Positions 32,391 to 41,934 of a DNA stretch of 64,000 nucleotides are shown here, piece after piece. The notes under the pieces are model-generated. The model did no database searches and was not told where the DNA came from. It was given only the letters and a program-made list of their open reading frames with translations. Within the stretch, counting starts at the first letter, position 1; every line of letters starts with the position of its first letter. This DNA comes from Bacillota bacterium (GTDB lineage: Bacteria; Bacillota; Clostridia; Lachnospirales; Bianqueaceae): contig JAFRZE010000023.1 in the NCBI GenBank assembly GCA_017442735.1, positions 33,359-97,358 of the forward strand, given 5' to 3'. The translations under genes were made by a program, and so were the position numbers.

Positions 32391-33887
32391 TTATTCCAGG
32401 TTCGTCACGAACCGTTCCGCCTGGATCGTAGCGACCCATTCATCATCTCTGAAAAAGACGTAGAATGTCTGGCCGTCTTTTGTCTGCATCGTATCCAGGC
32501 GATTGGCGCGGAACGATTTCGCGTCCGGCCTGGCCATCTCCCACCGCTTGATATCATAGGCATACTGAACGACTTTATCGACCACCCTGCAGTAGTCCCA
32601 CTCCGGCAGGACCATCAGCATCGCCGGCGCGCACTGTTCCAGAAAAGCAGGCACGCGGATCGCCGTCAGCTTGATCCCTCTCTTCAGCCGCTCGACCTTG
32701 AATTCCGCCAGCCTGCCTTCCTTCATCGCTTCCCGCAGGATGAAGGGTGAATCCGTGATCATCTGCCGGGGATGCTTCTTCTCCGGCGCGCCGCCCCGGA
32801 TCTTCGCGAGCTCTTCCCGGATCGCGGCCGCTACCTTGGTATCGCCGATATAATCGAATTCCTCCATCCTGAGCCGGATCGCCAGATCCGCGATCAGATA
32901 ATAGTAAAGCGCCGTCTCCTGCGAGGGATAAACGCCGATCCCGTCCCGGTACAGATTCCCCATCCGCAGCGCGGCATCCGCGAACTTGCAAAGATGATCC
33001 CCGCACAGGAACTCATCCCGGCTCTCCCGGTAAACCTGAACGATCAGCCGGACGCCGATCTCTTCATTTTTCAGCACACCATTCCCCGCGATATACAGAT
33101 CCGCGAGCTTATACATGGACTCATGGATCCCGGCCAGCGCGCCGATCATAAAGTACCTGGCCGCTTCCTCATACTGGGCTTTGCCGCGATTTGTCCGTCC
33201 GTAATAGTAGATATAGCCGAGCATGTTCGCGTACCAGCATTTATCCTCATCCTCTACGTCCGGATGATCCATCAGCTGAAGCAGCAGATCCCGGGACATC
33301 TTCCAGTTGTTTTTATACAGCCGGTCTCCCACATAGCAGCTATATGCCTTGATATAGATCGCTTCTGGATAATTCCTGCTGATCAGTTCCTCGATGATGT
33401 CCCGGTATTCCCGGACTTCCTTTGTGCTCAGCATTACCTGGAAATCTTCGTCATCCAGTTCTTCGATATTCTCCAGCTTGGACATGTCCGTATACCGCCA
33501 GCTGCGGGGTTCTTTCTTCTTTCCGCCCTGCTGTGCCAGCTGGAGATCTTCTATCATCAGTGCGTAGTCGATATATCCCCTGAGGTCATTGCGATCCTTC
33601 AGTTCTTCCGCGCAGCTGGTGATCAGGTTCACCATTATCCAGCCCAGCTCACCGGTCTCAGGCGCAAGCTTGAGGTGCCCAAGGGTCAGCTGTTCATCCG
33701 TGAACCGACTCCACCTTTCGTACAGTTCTTTGGGCGTCCAGTCTTTTTCTTTCAGGTTCTGAAGGGCTGCCAGCAGGTCCTCACAGCTTAGCCGACAGAT
33801 CTCCTCTGTCCCTTCCGGTTCCTTGAAGATCTCTTCCACAGGGATCTCCAGGCGAAACGCCTTTTTCAATAAATCTATCTTTTTCAT
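32391..33887 (-). CDS. Sel1-like repeat protein
   Basis: 498 residues from ATG 33887, which overlaps the SPFH stop as ATGA; an upstream extension to 33983 is rejected. Sel1/TPR-like helical repeats are seen in the middle, such as NRGKAQYEEAARYFMIGALA, GIHESMYKLADLYIAGNGVL and ALRMGNLYRDGIGVYPSQET. Flanking N- and C-terminal regions are not recognised; the tail (TMQTKDGQTFYVFFRDDEW) may be a small beta domain. Sel1 proteins scaffold protein complexes. The co-operonic SPFH protein is the likely partner. Confidence 0.75.
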   Translation of the reverse strand: MKKIDLLKKAFRLEIPVEEIFKEPEGTEEICRLSCEDLLAALQNLKEKDWTPKELYERWSRFTDEQLTLGHLKLAPETGELGWIMVNLITSCAEELKDRNDLRGYIDYALMIEDLQLAQQGGKKKEPRSWRYTDMSKLENIEELDDEDFQVMLSTKEVREYRDIIEELISRNYPEAIYIKAYSCYVGDRLYKNNWKMSRDLLLQLMDHPDVEDEDKCWYANMLGYIYYYGRTNRGKAQYEEAARYFMIGALAGIHESMYKLADLYIAGNGVLKNEEIGVRLIVQVYRESRDEFLCGDHLCKFADAALRMGNLYRDGIGVYPSQETALYYYLIADLAIRLRMEEFDYIGDTKVAAAIREELAKIRGGAPEKKHPRQMITDSPFILREAMKEGRLAEFKVERLKRGIKLTAIRVPAFLEQCAPAMLMVLPEWDYCRVVDKVVQYAYDIKRWEMARPDAKSFRANRLDTMQTKDGQTFYVFFRDDEWVATIQAERFVTNLE

Positions 33888-34558
33888 ATTTCTTTCCTGA
33901 GCTTGATTTCCACCTGCATTCTCATTTTCCCGCATTCGGTACAGAACCGGCCAAGATTGACTGTTCCGCAGTCGCAGGTCCATTCGCGTTTACTTCCGCA
34001 GTTCGTGCAGAACTTACCGGTATTGATCGTACTGCACTTCATGCACTTCCACTTGGAATTGCCCCATGCCGCGGCTTCTTTCGCGTCCTTAAGGATCACC
34101 TGCTGCGCCAGGGCCTGTACCTCTTCGAGCTTTTTGGCCGCCTTTTCCGGATCCCTGAACTCCGCCATCTGACGGAGCATGTTCACCATTCCTTTACTTT
34201 CCTGTGTTAAGGCGAATTCTGTGATTTCTACTTTCACTATCTGAACATTGCGGTCTTTCCAGAAATCTGCCAGCCTTGTTTCGACCATCTTTTCCAACGC
34301 TGTCCGGGCTGATGTCAGGTCGTTCGGATCGATCTCCTCGGGCTTCAGATACCTCAGCGCGATCCCGGCCTGGCTCATCGCCATCGTCTGCATTGTATTA
34401 CTTTCTATTCCGTAAGTCGGATCCAGTTCCATATAAGAGACCGTGCCTTCATAGACCACGTCCAGATCGGCGTCCATCCCGATGGAATCATCTTTCACAT
34501 GAATAAAGCCGGGCAGATCCCCGTTGGTAAAACGGATCTTTTTCACATCCTGATACAT
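33884..34558 (-). CDS. SPFH/band-7-like domain with C-terminal zinc ribbons
   Basis: 224 residues from ATG 34558 with GGAGG 8 bases upstream. The first ~160 residues resemble the core of SPFH (virion core-like) proteins: VKIEITEFALTQESKGMVNMLRQM-type helix-strand pattern (here VKVEITEFAL) and TRLADFWKDRNVQIV. The tail holds two four-Cys zinc ribbons, CMKCSTINTGKFCTNCGSK and CDCGTVNLGRFCTECGK. No membrane hairpin is obvious, so it is probably cytoplasmic and oligomeric. It is the first gene of the Sel1 operon. Confidence 0.75.
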   Translation of the reverse strand: MYQDVKKIRFTNGDLPGFIHVKDDSIGMDADLDVVYEGTVSYMELDPTYGIESNTMQTMAMSQAGIALRYLKPEEIDPNDLTSARTALEKMVETRLADFWKDRNVQIVKVEITEFALTQESKGMVNMLRQMAEFRDPEKAAKKLEEVQALAQQVILKDAKEAAAWGNSKWKCMKCSTINTGKFCTNCGSKREWTCDCGTVNLGRFCTECGKMRMQVEIKLRKEI

Positions 34559-34575
34559 CTGTGTTCCTCCTTCCT

Positions 34576-35661
34576 TTAGTTCCACTCCCACGCTTCATTC
34601 CCGCGTTTCTTCAGTGCCGGACAGGGACGCTTGTGATCCGACCACGCGCAGCGTTTGCAGCTATAGCATTTGACATAGGGTTTCCCTTCCAGAATGGCTT
34701 CCGAAAAGGCCGGGTCCGCGAGCAGCCCGCACGCCAGATCCACCGTATCGATCATCTCATTTTCCAAAAGGTAATATACCTGCTGCGGAGTCCGGATCCC
34801 ATTGACCAGGGAAACCGGAACGATCCCTTTGAAATGCTCATGGAATCTCACGCCGAGAGAAGCGACCCGGTTGTAAGGAAGGCTTTCATCATGCGGAAGA
34901 TCGCTCACATCCTGGATGCCGTTGGAGATCTGCAGATAATCACATCCTGCTTTGACATAATACTCGGCTATCCCGATACTTTCTTCCACCGTCGGATCAC
35001 AGCCGGATGTCCGGATGGAAATGATAAAGTCCTCGCCGCAGGCTTTCCGGATCCCTTGTATGATCTCGCATCCCAGACGAGCGCGGTTCTCTGTGCTTCC
35101 GCCATATTCATCCGTGCGCTGATTTACCGCGGAAGCAAAATCATTGATCAGATAGCTGTGACAGCCATGCAGCTGTACGCCGTCATATCCTGCGGTCTTC
35201 GCGCGAACTGCCGCGTCGATAAAGCACTGTTCGATCCGGTGGATCTCCGGGACTGTCAGTTCCTTGGCCATCACTTCCCTGTCTCCCTTCTTCCAAAGCA
35301 CGGCTGTCGGAGAAGTCAGCGGGCCGCAGTCCGGATGCGTGCCAAGGCCGCCGTAATGCAGCTGTGGGATGATCAGGACCCCATAGGGATGACAGGCTTC
35401 GACGATCTTTCTGTGTCCTTCGATCTGATCGTCATTCCATAGACCGATCTGTGAGGGGAACAGACGTCCTTCCGGAGAGACAGCCGTCGCTTCCACACAG
35501 ACCAGACCGCATCCATGTTTCGCGCGAAGCGCATAATGCCTGACAAAAAAGTCTGTGACGATCCCATCTTCGCCCGCGTTGAATTTTACAGTCGGCGCCA
35601 TGGTGATCCTGTTCTTGCAGATCCTCTTTCCGATTTTGATCGGCATGTTCGGAGTCGTCAT
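34576..35661 (-). CDS. Old-yellow-enzyme-type NADH:flavin oxidoreductase
   Basis: 361 residues from ATG 35661 with GGAGG 8 bases upstream. The FMN TIM barrel is shown by KNRITMAPTVKF, VCVEATAVSPEG, QLHYGG, the active-site pair in HGCHSYLINDFASAVNQR (His and Tyr/Asn region) and NRARLGCEII. The C-terminus carries CYSCKRCAWSDHKRPCP, a Cys-rich end seen in Fe-S-containing relatives, but the second and third domains of 2,4-dienoyl-CoA reductases are absent. Ene-reduction of an unknown substrate is likely. Confidence 0.85.
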   Translation of the reverse strand: MTTPNMPIKIGKRICKNRITMAPTVKFNAGEDGIVTDFFVRHYALRAKHGCGLVCVEATAVSPEGRLFPSQIGLWNDDQIEGHRKIVEACHPYGVLIIPQLHYGGLGTHPDCGPLTSPTAVLWKKGDREVMAKELTVPEIHRIEQCFIDAAVRAKTAGYDGVQLHGCHSYLINDFASAVNQRTDEYGGSTENRARLGCEIIQGIRKACGEDFIISIRTSGCDPTVEESIGIAEYYVKAGCDYLQISNGIQDVSDLPHDESLPYNRVASLGVRFHEHFKGIVPVSLVNGIRTPQQVYYLLENEMIDTVDLACGLLADPAFSEAILEGKPYVKCYSCKRCAWSDHKRPCPALKKRGNEAWEWN

Positions 35662-35765
35662 TTTGTTTACCTCCACTCTTCCGTCACAAGGGGTTTTTCT
35701 CAGTCTACCACATCTATTAAGAAAACTCTACTTTTTTCCATATAGCCCATTCCCTTTCTTCACAC

Positions 35766-35810
35766 AGAAAAAGGCTGCCGCACGAGCAAAATCGTGCGGC
35801 AGTCTTTTTT
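35766..35810 (-). terminator. Intrinsic terminator of the opp operon
   Basis: CTGCCGCACGA / TCGTGCGGCAG (35775-35802), T-runs on both sides; on the minus strand it follows the oppA stop at 35830. Confidence 0.92.
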
Positions 35811-35829
35811 CCAAAGGAATACTTAGAAA

Positions 35830-37452
35830 TTATTCGCTGAAATCAGCATACATGAAATACCAGTAGCCGTAGGGTGAATGCCACATACCGGTGATCTTCG
35901 CACTCTGCAGATAGAAGTCGGTATAGTAGGCAACCGGGACACAGCCAGCGGTTTCCATAAGGATATCCTCAGCCTGATGCAGGGCGGCGGAACGCTCGTT
36001 CACATCCATGGTGGAACGGGAAACGTCGATCGCGGCATCAAAGTCGGGGTTGTTGTACTTACCATCGTTGTTGCCGTTGGAGGAGTACAGCAGTTCGATC
36101 ATGTTGGAAGGATCGCTGTAGTCGCCTACCCAGCCGTTACGAGCGGCCATGTAGTCACCGGCACGGCGCATGGGAGTGAAGGACGCCCATTCAACGATCT
36201 CAACACTCATGTCGATACCGATCTGCTTCCAGGCCTGCTGGAGATACTCGGCGACAACTTTGTGGTAACCGGAATCGTTGGTGGAATAGGTGATCTTGAT
36301 ATCCAGATTGTCTTCGCTTCCGGAATATCCGGCTTCCTGCATAAGAGCCTTGGCTTCAGCAAGATTGGCTTCGTAATCAGAGCTGATGTAGGGCTTGCCG
36401 CCATTGGCGTTCGCGTAGAAGTCACCGCCCGCGGGATCTGCCCAGCCGGGACCCATGAAGTTGTAGGCCGCGACATAGGTACCCTGCATGATCGTGCCGG
36501 CAACGTAATCACGGTCGATGGCAAGGCTCATGGCCTTACGGACACGCTCATCGTTGAAAGGCTCTTTGGTGCAGTTCAGGTTCAGGTAGTAGGTACCGAT
36601 GATCGGATCGATATGGAACTCGGGATTGTTCATCAGGCTGGGGATCTCTTCCGTGGGAACGTCTTTGATGAAGAGAGCTTCGCCGGTCTGATAAGCGCTG
36701 TAGGAAGCATTGGAGTCTTCGATCAGGAGCCATTTGATTCCATCCAGTTTGATGGCGTCTTTGTTCCAGTAGTTGGGGTTCTTCATGGTAACGATGTGGC
36801 TTCCGGGAACCCACTCGGTGATCATGAAGGGGCCGTTGGAGACATAGGTGTCAGGACTGACAGCCCATGCATCGCCGTTCTTCTCGACCGTAGCCTTGTT
36901 GACAGGGCTCAGGGTAGCGAAAGCTGCCAGGCTCTCGAAGTACGGGCAGGCGGCGCTCAGCTTGACCACGAAGGTCTGATCGTCGGGAGCGGAAACGCCC
37001 AGCTCGGAGGGAGCCATCTCACCCGCGAAGACCGCGTCGAAGTTCTCGACAGGCCACAGAACAGTGTCAGCGTAGGGAGCCGCCGTTGCGGGATCCGCGA
37101 CACGCTGCCAGCTGTAAACGAAGTCAGAAGCGGTGAAGGCAGAGCCGTCAGACCACTTCAGGCCTTTGCGTAGATGGAAGGTCCAGGTAAGACCGTCTTC
37201 AGAACTTTCCCAGGTCTCGGCGCAGCCGGGAGCGATCGCACCGTTCTGGTCGACTGTCAGCAGGCACTCGAAGGTGTGCAGCAGCATGTTGCCGCCGTCC
37301 ACGGCGCTGTTCAGCGCGGGATCCAGCGTCTCGGGATCCGGGCCTACCTGCACGTTCAGGATCTTACCGCCGGATTTGGCTCCACCGGTGCAAGCGGTCA
37401 TCAGCATGCAGCAGACAAGTGCCAGTGCAATCAGGATAAATGCTTTTTTCAT
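35830..37452 (-). CDS. oppA: Oligopeptide ABC transporter substrate-binding lipoprotein
   Basis: 540 residues. Lipoprotein signal MKKAFILIALALVCCMLMTA then Cys. The family-5 solute-binding fold shows ETLDPALNSAVDGGNMLLHTFE, WTFHLRKGLKWSDGSAFTASD, FVYSWQRVADP and later AMSLAIDRDYVAGTIMQG. It is last in the operon after oppF with a 78-base gap, as often seen for highly expressed binding proteins. It presents oligopeptides to the OppBC channel. Confidence 0.93.
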   Translation of the reverse strand: MKKAFILIALALVCCMLMTACTGGAKSGGKILNVQVGPDPETLDPALNSAVDGGNMLLHTFECLLTVDQNGAIAPGCAETWESSEDGLTWTFHLRKGLKWSDGSAFTASDFVYSWQRVADPATAAPYADTVLWPVENFDAVFAGEMAPSELGVSAPDDQTFVVKLSAACPYFESLAAFATLSPVNKATVEKNGDAWAVSPDTYVSNGPFMITEWVPGSHIVTMKNPNYWNKDAIKLDGIKWLLIEDSNASYSAYQTGEALFIKDVPTEEIPSLMNNPEFHIDPIIGTYYLNLNCTKEPFNDERVRKAMSLAIDRDYVAGTIMQGTYVAAYNFMGPGWADPAGGDFYANANGGKPYISSDYEANLAEAKALMQEAGYSGSEDNLDIKITYSTNDSGYHKVVAEYLQQAWKQIGIDMSVEIVEWASFTPMRRAGDYMAARNGWVGDYSDPSNMIELLYSSNGNNDGKYNNPDFDAAIDVSRSTMDVNERSAALHQAEDILMETAGCVPVAYYTDFYLQSAKITGMWHSPYGYWYFMYADFSE

Positions 37453-37530
37453 GTTTTCCTCCTATAGGATATGTTTTATAATTTCCGTTCTTTCCTTTCG
37501 GATCGCTCGGATATTATCAACGGGACGTGG

Positions 37531-38541
37531 TCACTTCACCTGATCCAGATGATGGCAGGCGCAGAAATGACCGGGGCTGACCTCTTTCCACTCAGGCTCC
37601 TTCTCCGCGCACAGAGGCGTCGCGTAAGGACATCTCGTACGGAAGTGGCAGCCGGAAGGCGGGTTCACCGGACTGGGGATATCGCCCTCCAGGACGATAC
37701 GCTTTGAAGCACGGCTGATCTTCGGGTCCGCGATGGGGATCGCGGAGATCAGGCTCTTGGTGTAGGGATGGCAGCAGTGGAACGTGATCTCATTGCTGTC
37801 CGCCATCTCCACCATCTTACCCAGGTACATGACGCCGATGCGGGAAGAAATATGCTTTACCACGCTCAGGTCATGGGCGATGAAGAGATAGGTCAGACCG
37901 AATTCATGCTGAAGATCTTCCAGCATGTTGATGACCTGTGCCTGGATGGAAACATCCAGCGCAGAGATCGGTTCGTCGCAGACGATGAATTCCGGATCGA
38001 CGGCCAGGGCTCGGGCGATACCGACCCTCTGCCGCTGTCCGCCGGAAAACTCGTGCGGATAACGGTTCGCGTGTTCGGAGTTCAGTCCGACGCGCTCGAG
38101 CATCTTGATGATCTTGTCTCTGCGATCCTCGCGGGACGCGGCCAGATGATGGATATCGATGGCCTCGCCGACGATATCACCGACGGTCATACGGGGATTC
38201 AGGCTGGCATAGGGATCCTGGAAAACGATCTGCATCTTCCTTCGGTAAGGAAGCATGTTGGCTTTTACCTTTTTCCCGTCCAGTCCGGAGTCGAAGATCG
38301 TTTCTCCGTCATAGATGATGCGGCCGGCAGTGGGCTCATACAGCTGCAGGAGCGTACGGCCGGTCGTGGTCTTGCCGCAGCCGGACTCTCCGACCAGCCC
38401 GAGGGTGGTTCCCCGCGGGATCGCGAAGGAGACGTCATCGACGGCTTTGACATAGGCCTTCTTGAAGATGGAACTGCCGGCTACGGGGAAGTACTGTTTC
38501 AGATGCTGGACTTCAACCAGAATATCTTGGTTCGCCATCAT
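37531..38541 (-). CDS. oppF: Oligopeptide ABC transporter ATPase OppF
   Basis: 336 residues. Walker [18 protein letters not shown], signature [16 protein letters not shown], Walker [13 protein letters not shown], switch His in IAHDLSVV. The C-terminal oligopeptide-family extension ends with the Cys-rich [17 protein letters not shown], where related proteins bind an Fe-S cluster. It overlaps oppD by ATGA (38538-38541). With OppD it powers peptide uptake. Confidence 0.95.
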   Translation of the reverse strand: MMANQDILVEVQHLKQYFPVAGSSIFKKAYVKAVDDVSFAIPRGTTLGLVGESGCGKTTTGRTLLQLYEPTAGRIIYDGETIFDSGLDGKKVKANMLPYRRKMQIVFQDPYASLNPRMTVGDIVGEAIDIHHLAASREDRRDKIIKMLERVGLNSEHANRYPHEFSGGQRQRVGIARALAVDPEFIVCDEPISALDVSIQAQVINMLEDLQHEFGLTYLFIAHDLSVVKHISSRIGVMYLGKMVEMADSNEITFHCCHPYTKSLISAIPIADPKISRASKRIVLEGDIPSPVNPPSGCHFRTRCPYATPLCAEKEPEWKEVSPGHFCACHHLDQVK

Positions 38542-39542
38542 TCTTCCCCCTTTCCGGCTTCTTCAAATTCCGCTTTCTGGGTCAGCCAGCAGGCGGAATA
38601 GTGAATGTCGCTGAATTCGTGATAAGGCGGCATTTCCTTCAGGCAGATCTTCATGCACTGCGGGCACCGGGGAGCAAAGGGGCATCCCGCGGGCGGGTTC
38701 AGCATATCGACCGGGGTTCCCTCGATAGCGACCAGTCGGGTGGATTCTTCCTCATACAGGTTCGGCACGCTCCGAAGGAGTCCTTTGGTGTATTCGTGCT
38801 TGGTATTGTAGAAGATATCATCCGTCGTGCCGCACTCGATGACTTTGCCGGCGTACATGACCGCGATCCGGTCACACATGGAAGAAACGATGCCCAGATC
38901 ATGGGTGATCAGAATGACCGCCATGCCGAGCTTGTGTTTCAGTTCCATGATCAGTTCGAGGATCTGAGCCTGAATGGTCACGTCCAGCGCGGTCGTAGGC
39001 TCATCGGCGATGAGCAGTTTCGGCTCGCATGCCAGCGCTATGGCGATCATGACCCTCTGGCGCATGCCGCCCGAAAGCTCGTGCGGATACTGCTTAATAC
39101 GCTTTTCCGGTTCGTTGATACCGACCAGACGCAGCAGCTCGACGGCGCGCTCTCTGGCTTCTTGCTTGTTTTTGTCGGTGTGAAGGAGGATGGCCTCCTC
39201 GATCTGATTGCCGACGGTATAGACCGGGTTCAGAGAAGTCATGGGATCCTGGAAGATCATAGAGACTTCCTTGCCGCGGATCTTACGAAGTTCTTTTTCG
39301 TCCAGCGACCCGATGTCATGTCCGTTGAAAATGACCTTGCCGCTGACGATGCGTCCCGGGTCCGCCGTAATGCCCATGATGGCTGAGGCGGTGACGCTCT
39401 TGCCGGAGCCGGACTCGCCGACTACGCCGAGAACTTCGCCCTCATCGAGAAAGAGGGAAACGTCGTTCAGGGCTTTGACTTCGCCGGCCGGTGTGAAGAA
39501 GCTTAAGTGAAGGTTCCGGATATCTACGAGATGTTCGCTCAT
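38538..39542 (-). CDS. oppD: Oligopeptide ABC transporter ATPase OppD
   Basis: 334 residues. Walker [16 protein letters not shown], signature [16 protein letters not shown], Walker [13 protein letters not shown], and the C-terminal [15 protein letters not shown] motif of the OppD/DppD family. It follows oppC by 10 bases and is translationally coupled to oppF. Confidence 0.95.
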   Translation of the reverse strand: MSEHLVDIRNLHLSFFTPAGEVKALNDVSLFLDEGEVLGVVGESGSGKSVTASAIMGITADPGRIVSGKVIFNGHDIGSLDEKELRKIRGKEVSMIFQDPMTSLNPVYTVGNQIEEAILLHTDKNKQEARERAVELLRLVGINEPEKRIKQYPHELSGGMRQRVMIAIALACEPKLLIADEPTTALDVTIQAQILELIMELKHKLGMAVILITHDLGIVSSMCDRIAVMYAGKVIECGTTDDIFYNTKHEYTKGLLRSVPNLYEEESTRLVAIEGTPVDMLNPPAGCPFAPRCPQCMKICLKEMPPYHEFSDIHYSACWLTQKAEFEEAGKGEE

Positions 39543-39552
39543 TTCTGCCTCC

Positions 39553-40593
39553 TTACTTCTTCATCTTGGGATCGAAGGCGTCCCGAAGGCCGTCGCCGAA
39601 CAGGTTGAAGCTGAGGATGATCAGACTGATCAGAACAGCAGGAGCAACGAGCAGATACGGATAGGTATTCATACCGTTGATGGCGGAGCTGGCCAAAGAT
39701 CCAAGGCTGGGCAGCGGGGCCGCCACGCCAAGGCCGAGGAAGGAAAGATAGCTCTCTGTAAAGATGGAGGACGGGATCTGCAGGGTCGTGGTAACGATCA
39801 ATGTACCGATGCAGTTCGTCAGCAGATGCTTGCGGACGATCCGTCCGTTGCCGGCGCCCAGCGCACGGGCGGCGGTCACGTATTCGCTTTCACGAAGGAC
39901 CAGGACCTGGCTTCTTACGATACGGGCCATGCCGACCCAGTACAGAAGCGCGAACACGATAAAGATACTGACCAGGTTCGGGCCGACGGTATGGATCCAG
40001 TGGAAAGCAGGCTGTTCGGACAACTGCTCCAGCGGCCGCCGGATCGCGAAGGAGATCAGAACGATCAGCAGAACGTCCGGGATCGTGTAGATGATATCCA
40101 CGATACGCATCATGATGATGTCCACCCATCCACCGAAGAAGGCAGCGATGGAACCGTACAGCGCACCGATAAACAGGATGATGGCAGCGGCGATCAGACC
40201 GACCGTCAGGGAGATCCGGCTGCCCACCATGATACGCACCGCATAATCACGTCCCAGCTTGTCGGTACCAAGAAAATGCGGGAATACCTTCTCGCCGGCA
40301 TCGATCCGCGCCTGTTCCTCCTGGGAATAGGTCATGGGGCGCATGTTTTCCGCGCCTTTCTGCTGCTGTTCATAGGAATAGGGATAGAAACTCGGAACGA
40401 TAAAGGAGAAGAACATGATGATCACGATCACCACAAGGCTGACCATGGCCACTTTGTTCCTGACCAGTCTCCGGAGACTGTCCTTCCAGAAGCCCACGGA
40501 CTCGCGCATTACGACGAGTTCCTGTTTTTCTGCATCGGACGCGGGGAGGAAGTCCTCCGCTTTTAACTGAAATGACAAGGGAAATCTTTTCAT
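39553..40593 (-). CDS. oppC: Oligopeptide ABC transporter permease OppC
   Basis: 346 residues, about six helices. The N-terminal cytoplasmic segment and OppC-type sequence (FWKDSLRRLVRNKVAMVSL, then GTDKLGRDYAVRIMVGSRIS) are typical, and the EAA loop is AARALGAGNGRIVRKHLLTN. It forms the channel with OppB, 13 bases downstream of it. Confidence 0.95.
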   Translation of the reverse strand: MKRFPLSFQLKAEDFLPASDAEKQELVVMRESVGFWKDSLRRLVRNKVAMVSLVVIVIIMFFSFIVPSFYPYSYEQQQKGAENMRPMTYSQEEQARIDAGEKVFPHFLGTDKLGRDYAVRIMVGSRISLTVGLIAAAIILFIGALYGSIAAFFGGWVDIIMMRIVDIIYTIPDVLLIVLISFAIRRPLEQLSEQPAFHWIHTVGPNLVSIFIVFALLYWVGMARIVRSQVLVLRESEYVTAARALGAGNGRIVRKHLLTNCIGTLIVTTTLQIPSSIFTESYLSFLGLGVAAPLPSLGSLASSAINGMNTYPYLLVAPAVLISLIILSFNLFGDGLRDAFDPKMKK

Positions 40594-40606
40594 TCTTTCG
40601 CTCTCC

Positions 40607-41524
40607 TCACTTCAGGTTGATCCGGGGATCAATGATCTTATATACGATGTCTACCACAAAGTTGATGAAGACCATCAGGGTCGCCAGGAAGATCGTGGTG
40701 CCCATGATCATCATATAGTCGCGGTTTGTAATGGAGCTGACGAACTCACCGCCCAGCCCGGGGATCGTGAAAACTTTCTCTACGATAAACGAACCGGTCA
40801 GGGTATAAGCCATCATGGGGCCGACATAGGTCACGACCGGAAGGATCGCGTTACGCAGGGCGTGTTTGAACAGGCTGACGGCCTCGGAAACGCCTTTCGC
40901 CCGAGCCGTACGCATATAGTCCTGACCCAGCGCGTCCAGCATGGACGATCGCATCAGACGGACGATGTAAGCGGTGGGATAGAAAGACAGCGCAAAGACC
41001 GGCATGATATAGTTCTTCCACGACATGAGACCGACGGTCGGCAGCCATCCCAGCTTAACACCGAACAGATACATGGACAGCGAACAGACAACGAAGCTCG
41101 GGACCGCGATACCGATCGTAGCGATCACGATGATGGTGCTGTCGGAAGCTTTGCCGCGGTTCAGAGCCGCGATACATCCTACCGGGATCCCGACGATCAG
41201 CGAAACAAGAACGGACAGACCGCCGACTTTCGCGGAGACCGGGAACTTCGTCAGGATGATATCGATGACTTCTCTTCCGCGCTGCTTCAGTGACGGGCCG
41301 AAGTCTCCGTGGAGAATGTTCTTCATGTAGGTCAGGTATTGAGTGAATAACGGCTGATCAAGGCCGAATTTCGCCTCCAGGGCTGCCTTGGCCTGCGGAC
41401 TGATGGACTTTTCCGCCTCATACGGTCCGCCGGGGACGGCGTTCATAAGGAAAAAGGTCAGGGTCGCGACGATGAAAACTGTCAGTACCGCCATCACGAG
41501 CCGCTTGATGATATACTTGGTCAC
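40607..41524 (-). CDS. oppB: Oligopeptide ABC transporter permease OppB
   Basis: 305 residues, six helices. It starts with GTG 41524 preceded by CGGAG 9 bases away; the N-terminus TKYIIKRLVMAVLTVFIVAT is the usual OppB start. PGGPYEAEKSISPQAKAALE and the EAA loop ARAKGVSEAVSLFKHALRN are family hallmarks. It is the first gene of the operon and is preceded by a 170-base leader with its own terminator. Confidence 0.95.
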   Translation of the reverse strand: MTKYIIKRLVMAVLTVFIVATLTFFLMNAVPGGPYEAEKSISPQAKAALEAKFGLDQPLFTQYLTYMKNILHGDFGPSLKQRGREVIDIILTKFPVSAKVGGLSVLVSLIVGIPVGCIAALNRGKASDSTIIVIATIGIAVPSFVVCSLSMYLFGVKLGWLPTVGLMSWKNYIMPVFALSFYPTAYIVRLMRSSMLDALGQDYMRTARAKGVSEAVSLFKHALRNAILPVVTYVGPMMAYTLTGSFIVEKVFTIPGLGGEFVSSITNRDYMMIMGTTIFLATLMVFINFVVDIVYKIIDPRINLK

Positions 41525-41607
41525 TTCAGAAAACTCCGTTTCTGGTAATATTTCAGCCCGGCTGTACCGGGCACTTTGCCGCTTTGCCGTGTTAACGCAC
41601 CGGCCGT

Positions 41608-41649
41608 AAAAAAACTCTCCGCAGGAGACCTTTCATCTCCTGCGGAGAG
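41608..41649 (-). terminator. Terminator inside the opp leader (attenuator candidate)
   Basis: Perfect 14-bp inverted repeat CTCTCCGCAGGAGA / TCTCCTGCGGAGAG (41615-41649) followed on the minus strand by seven T. It lies between the opp promoter and oppB, so it must be bypassed for opp expression. Confidence 0.85.
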
Positions 41650-41696
41650 ATTGCTTACCAAGGTTCTTGCTGACACGTCTTTTTTACGTGACAACT

Positions 41697-41725
41697 ATTT
41701 TATTACGACAGCGCGTTAAAGTCAA
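41697..41725 (-). promoter_or_regulatory. Promoter of the opp operon
   Basis: Minus strand TTGACT (41720-41725), 17-base spacer, TAAAAT (41697-41702). The leader also contains a CACGT/ACGTG hairpin just downstream. Confidence 0.8.
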
Positions 41726-41934
41726 GCTTTTTGCATGTTTCCCCCGTATTTCTGTAGATATATCCAGTTTTTTCGGCGATTTTAGCTGTGTTTTGTAGAA
41801 TATATATGTTAGATTTCGGTTTTGCCTGTACTTTCCTGCACTTTCCCGTCAAATATCCCGGTAAACTGGTAAATTGGGCTGCTTTCTGATATACTGATCT
41901 TCAGAAAAATCTTTGACAGAAGGTGGTGCTTTTC
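41726..41934. other. Spacer between opp promoter and the PfkB gene
   Basis: AT-rich, no ORF of note. A TATACT-like -10 near 41891 may serve the PfkB gene, but its -35 is weak. Nothing else is recognised. Confidence 0.4.

Noticed and set aside
35878..37173. 431-codon open frame on the plus strand
   Set aside because: It lies wholly opposite oppA, whose protein is unambiguous; the frame is a codon-bias shadow with low-complexity Gly/Val/Asp composition.
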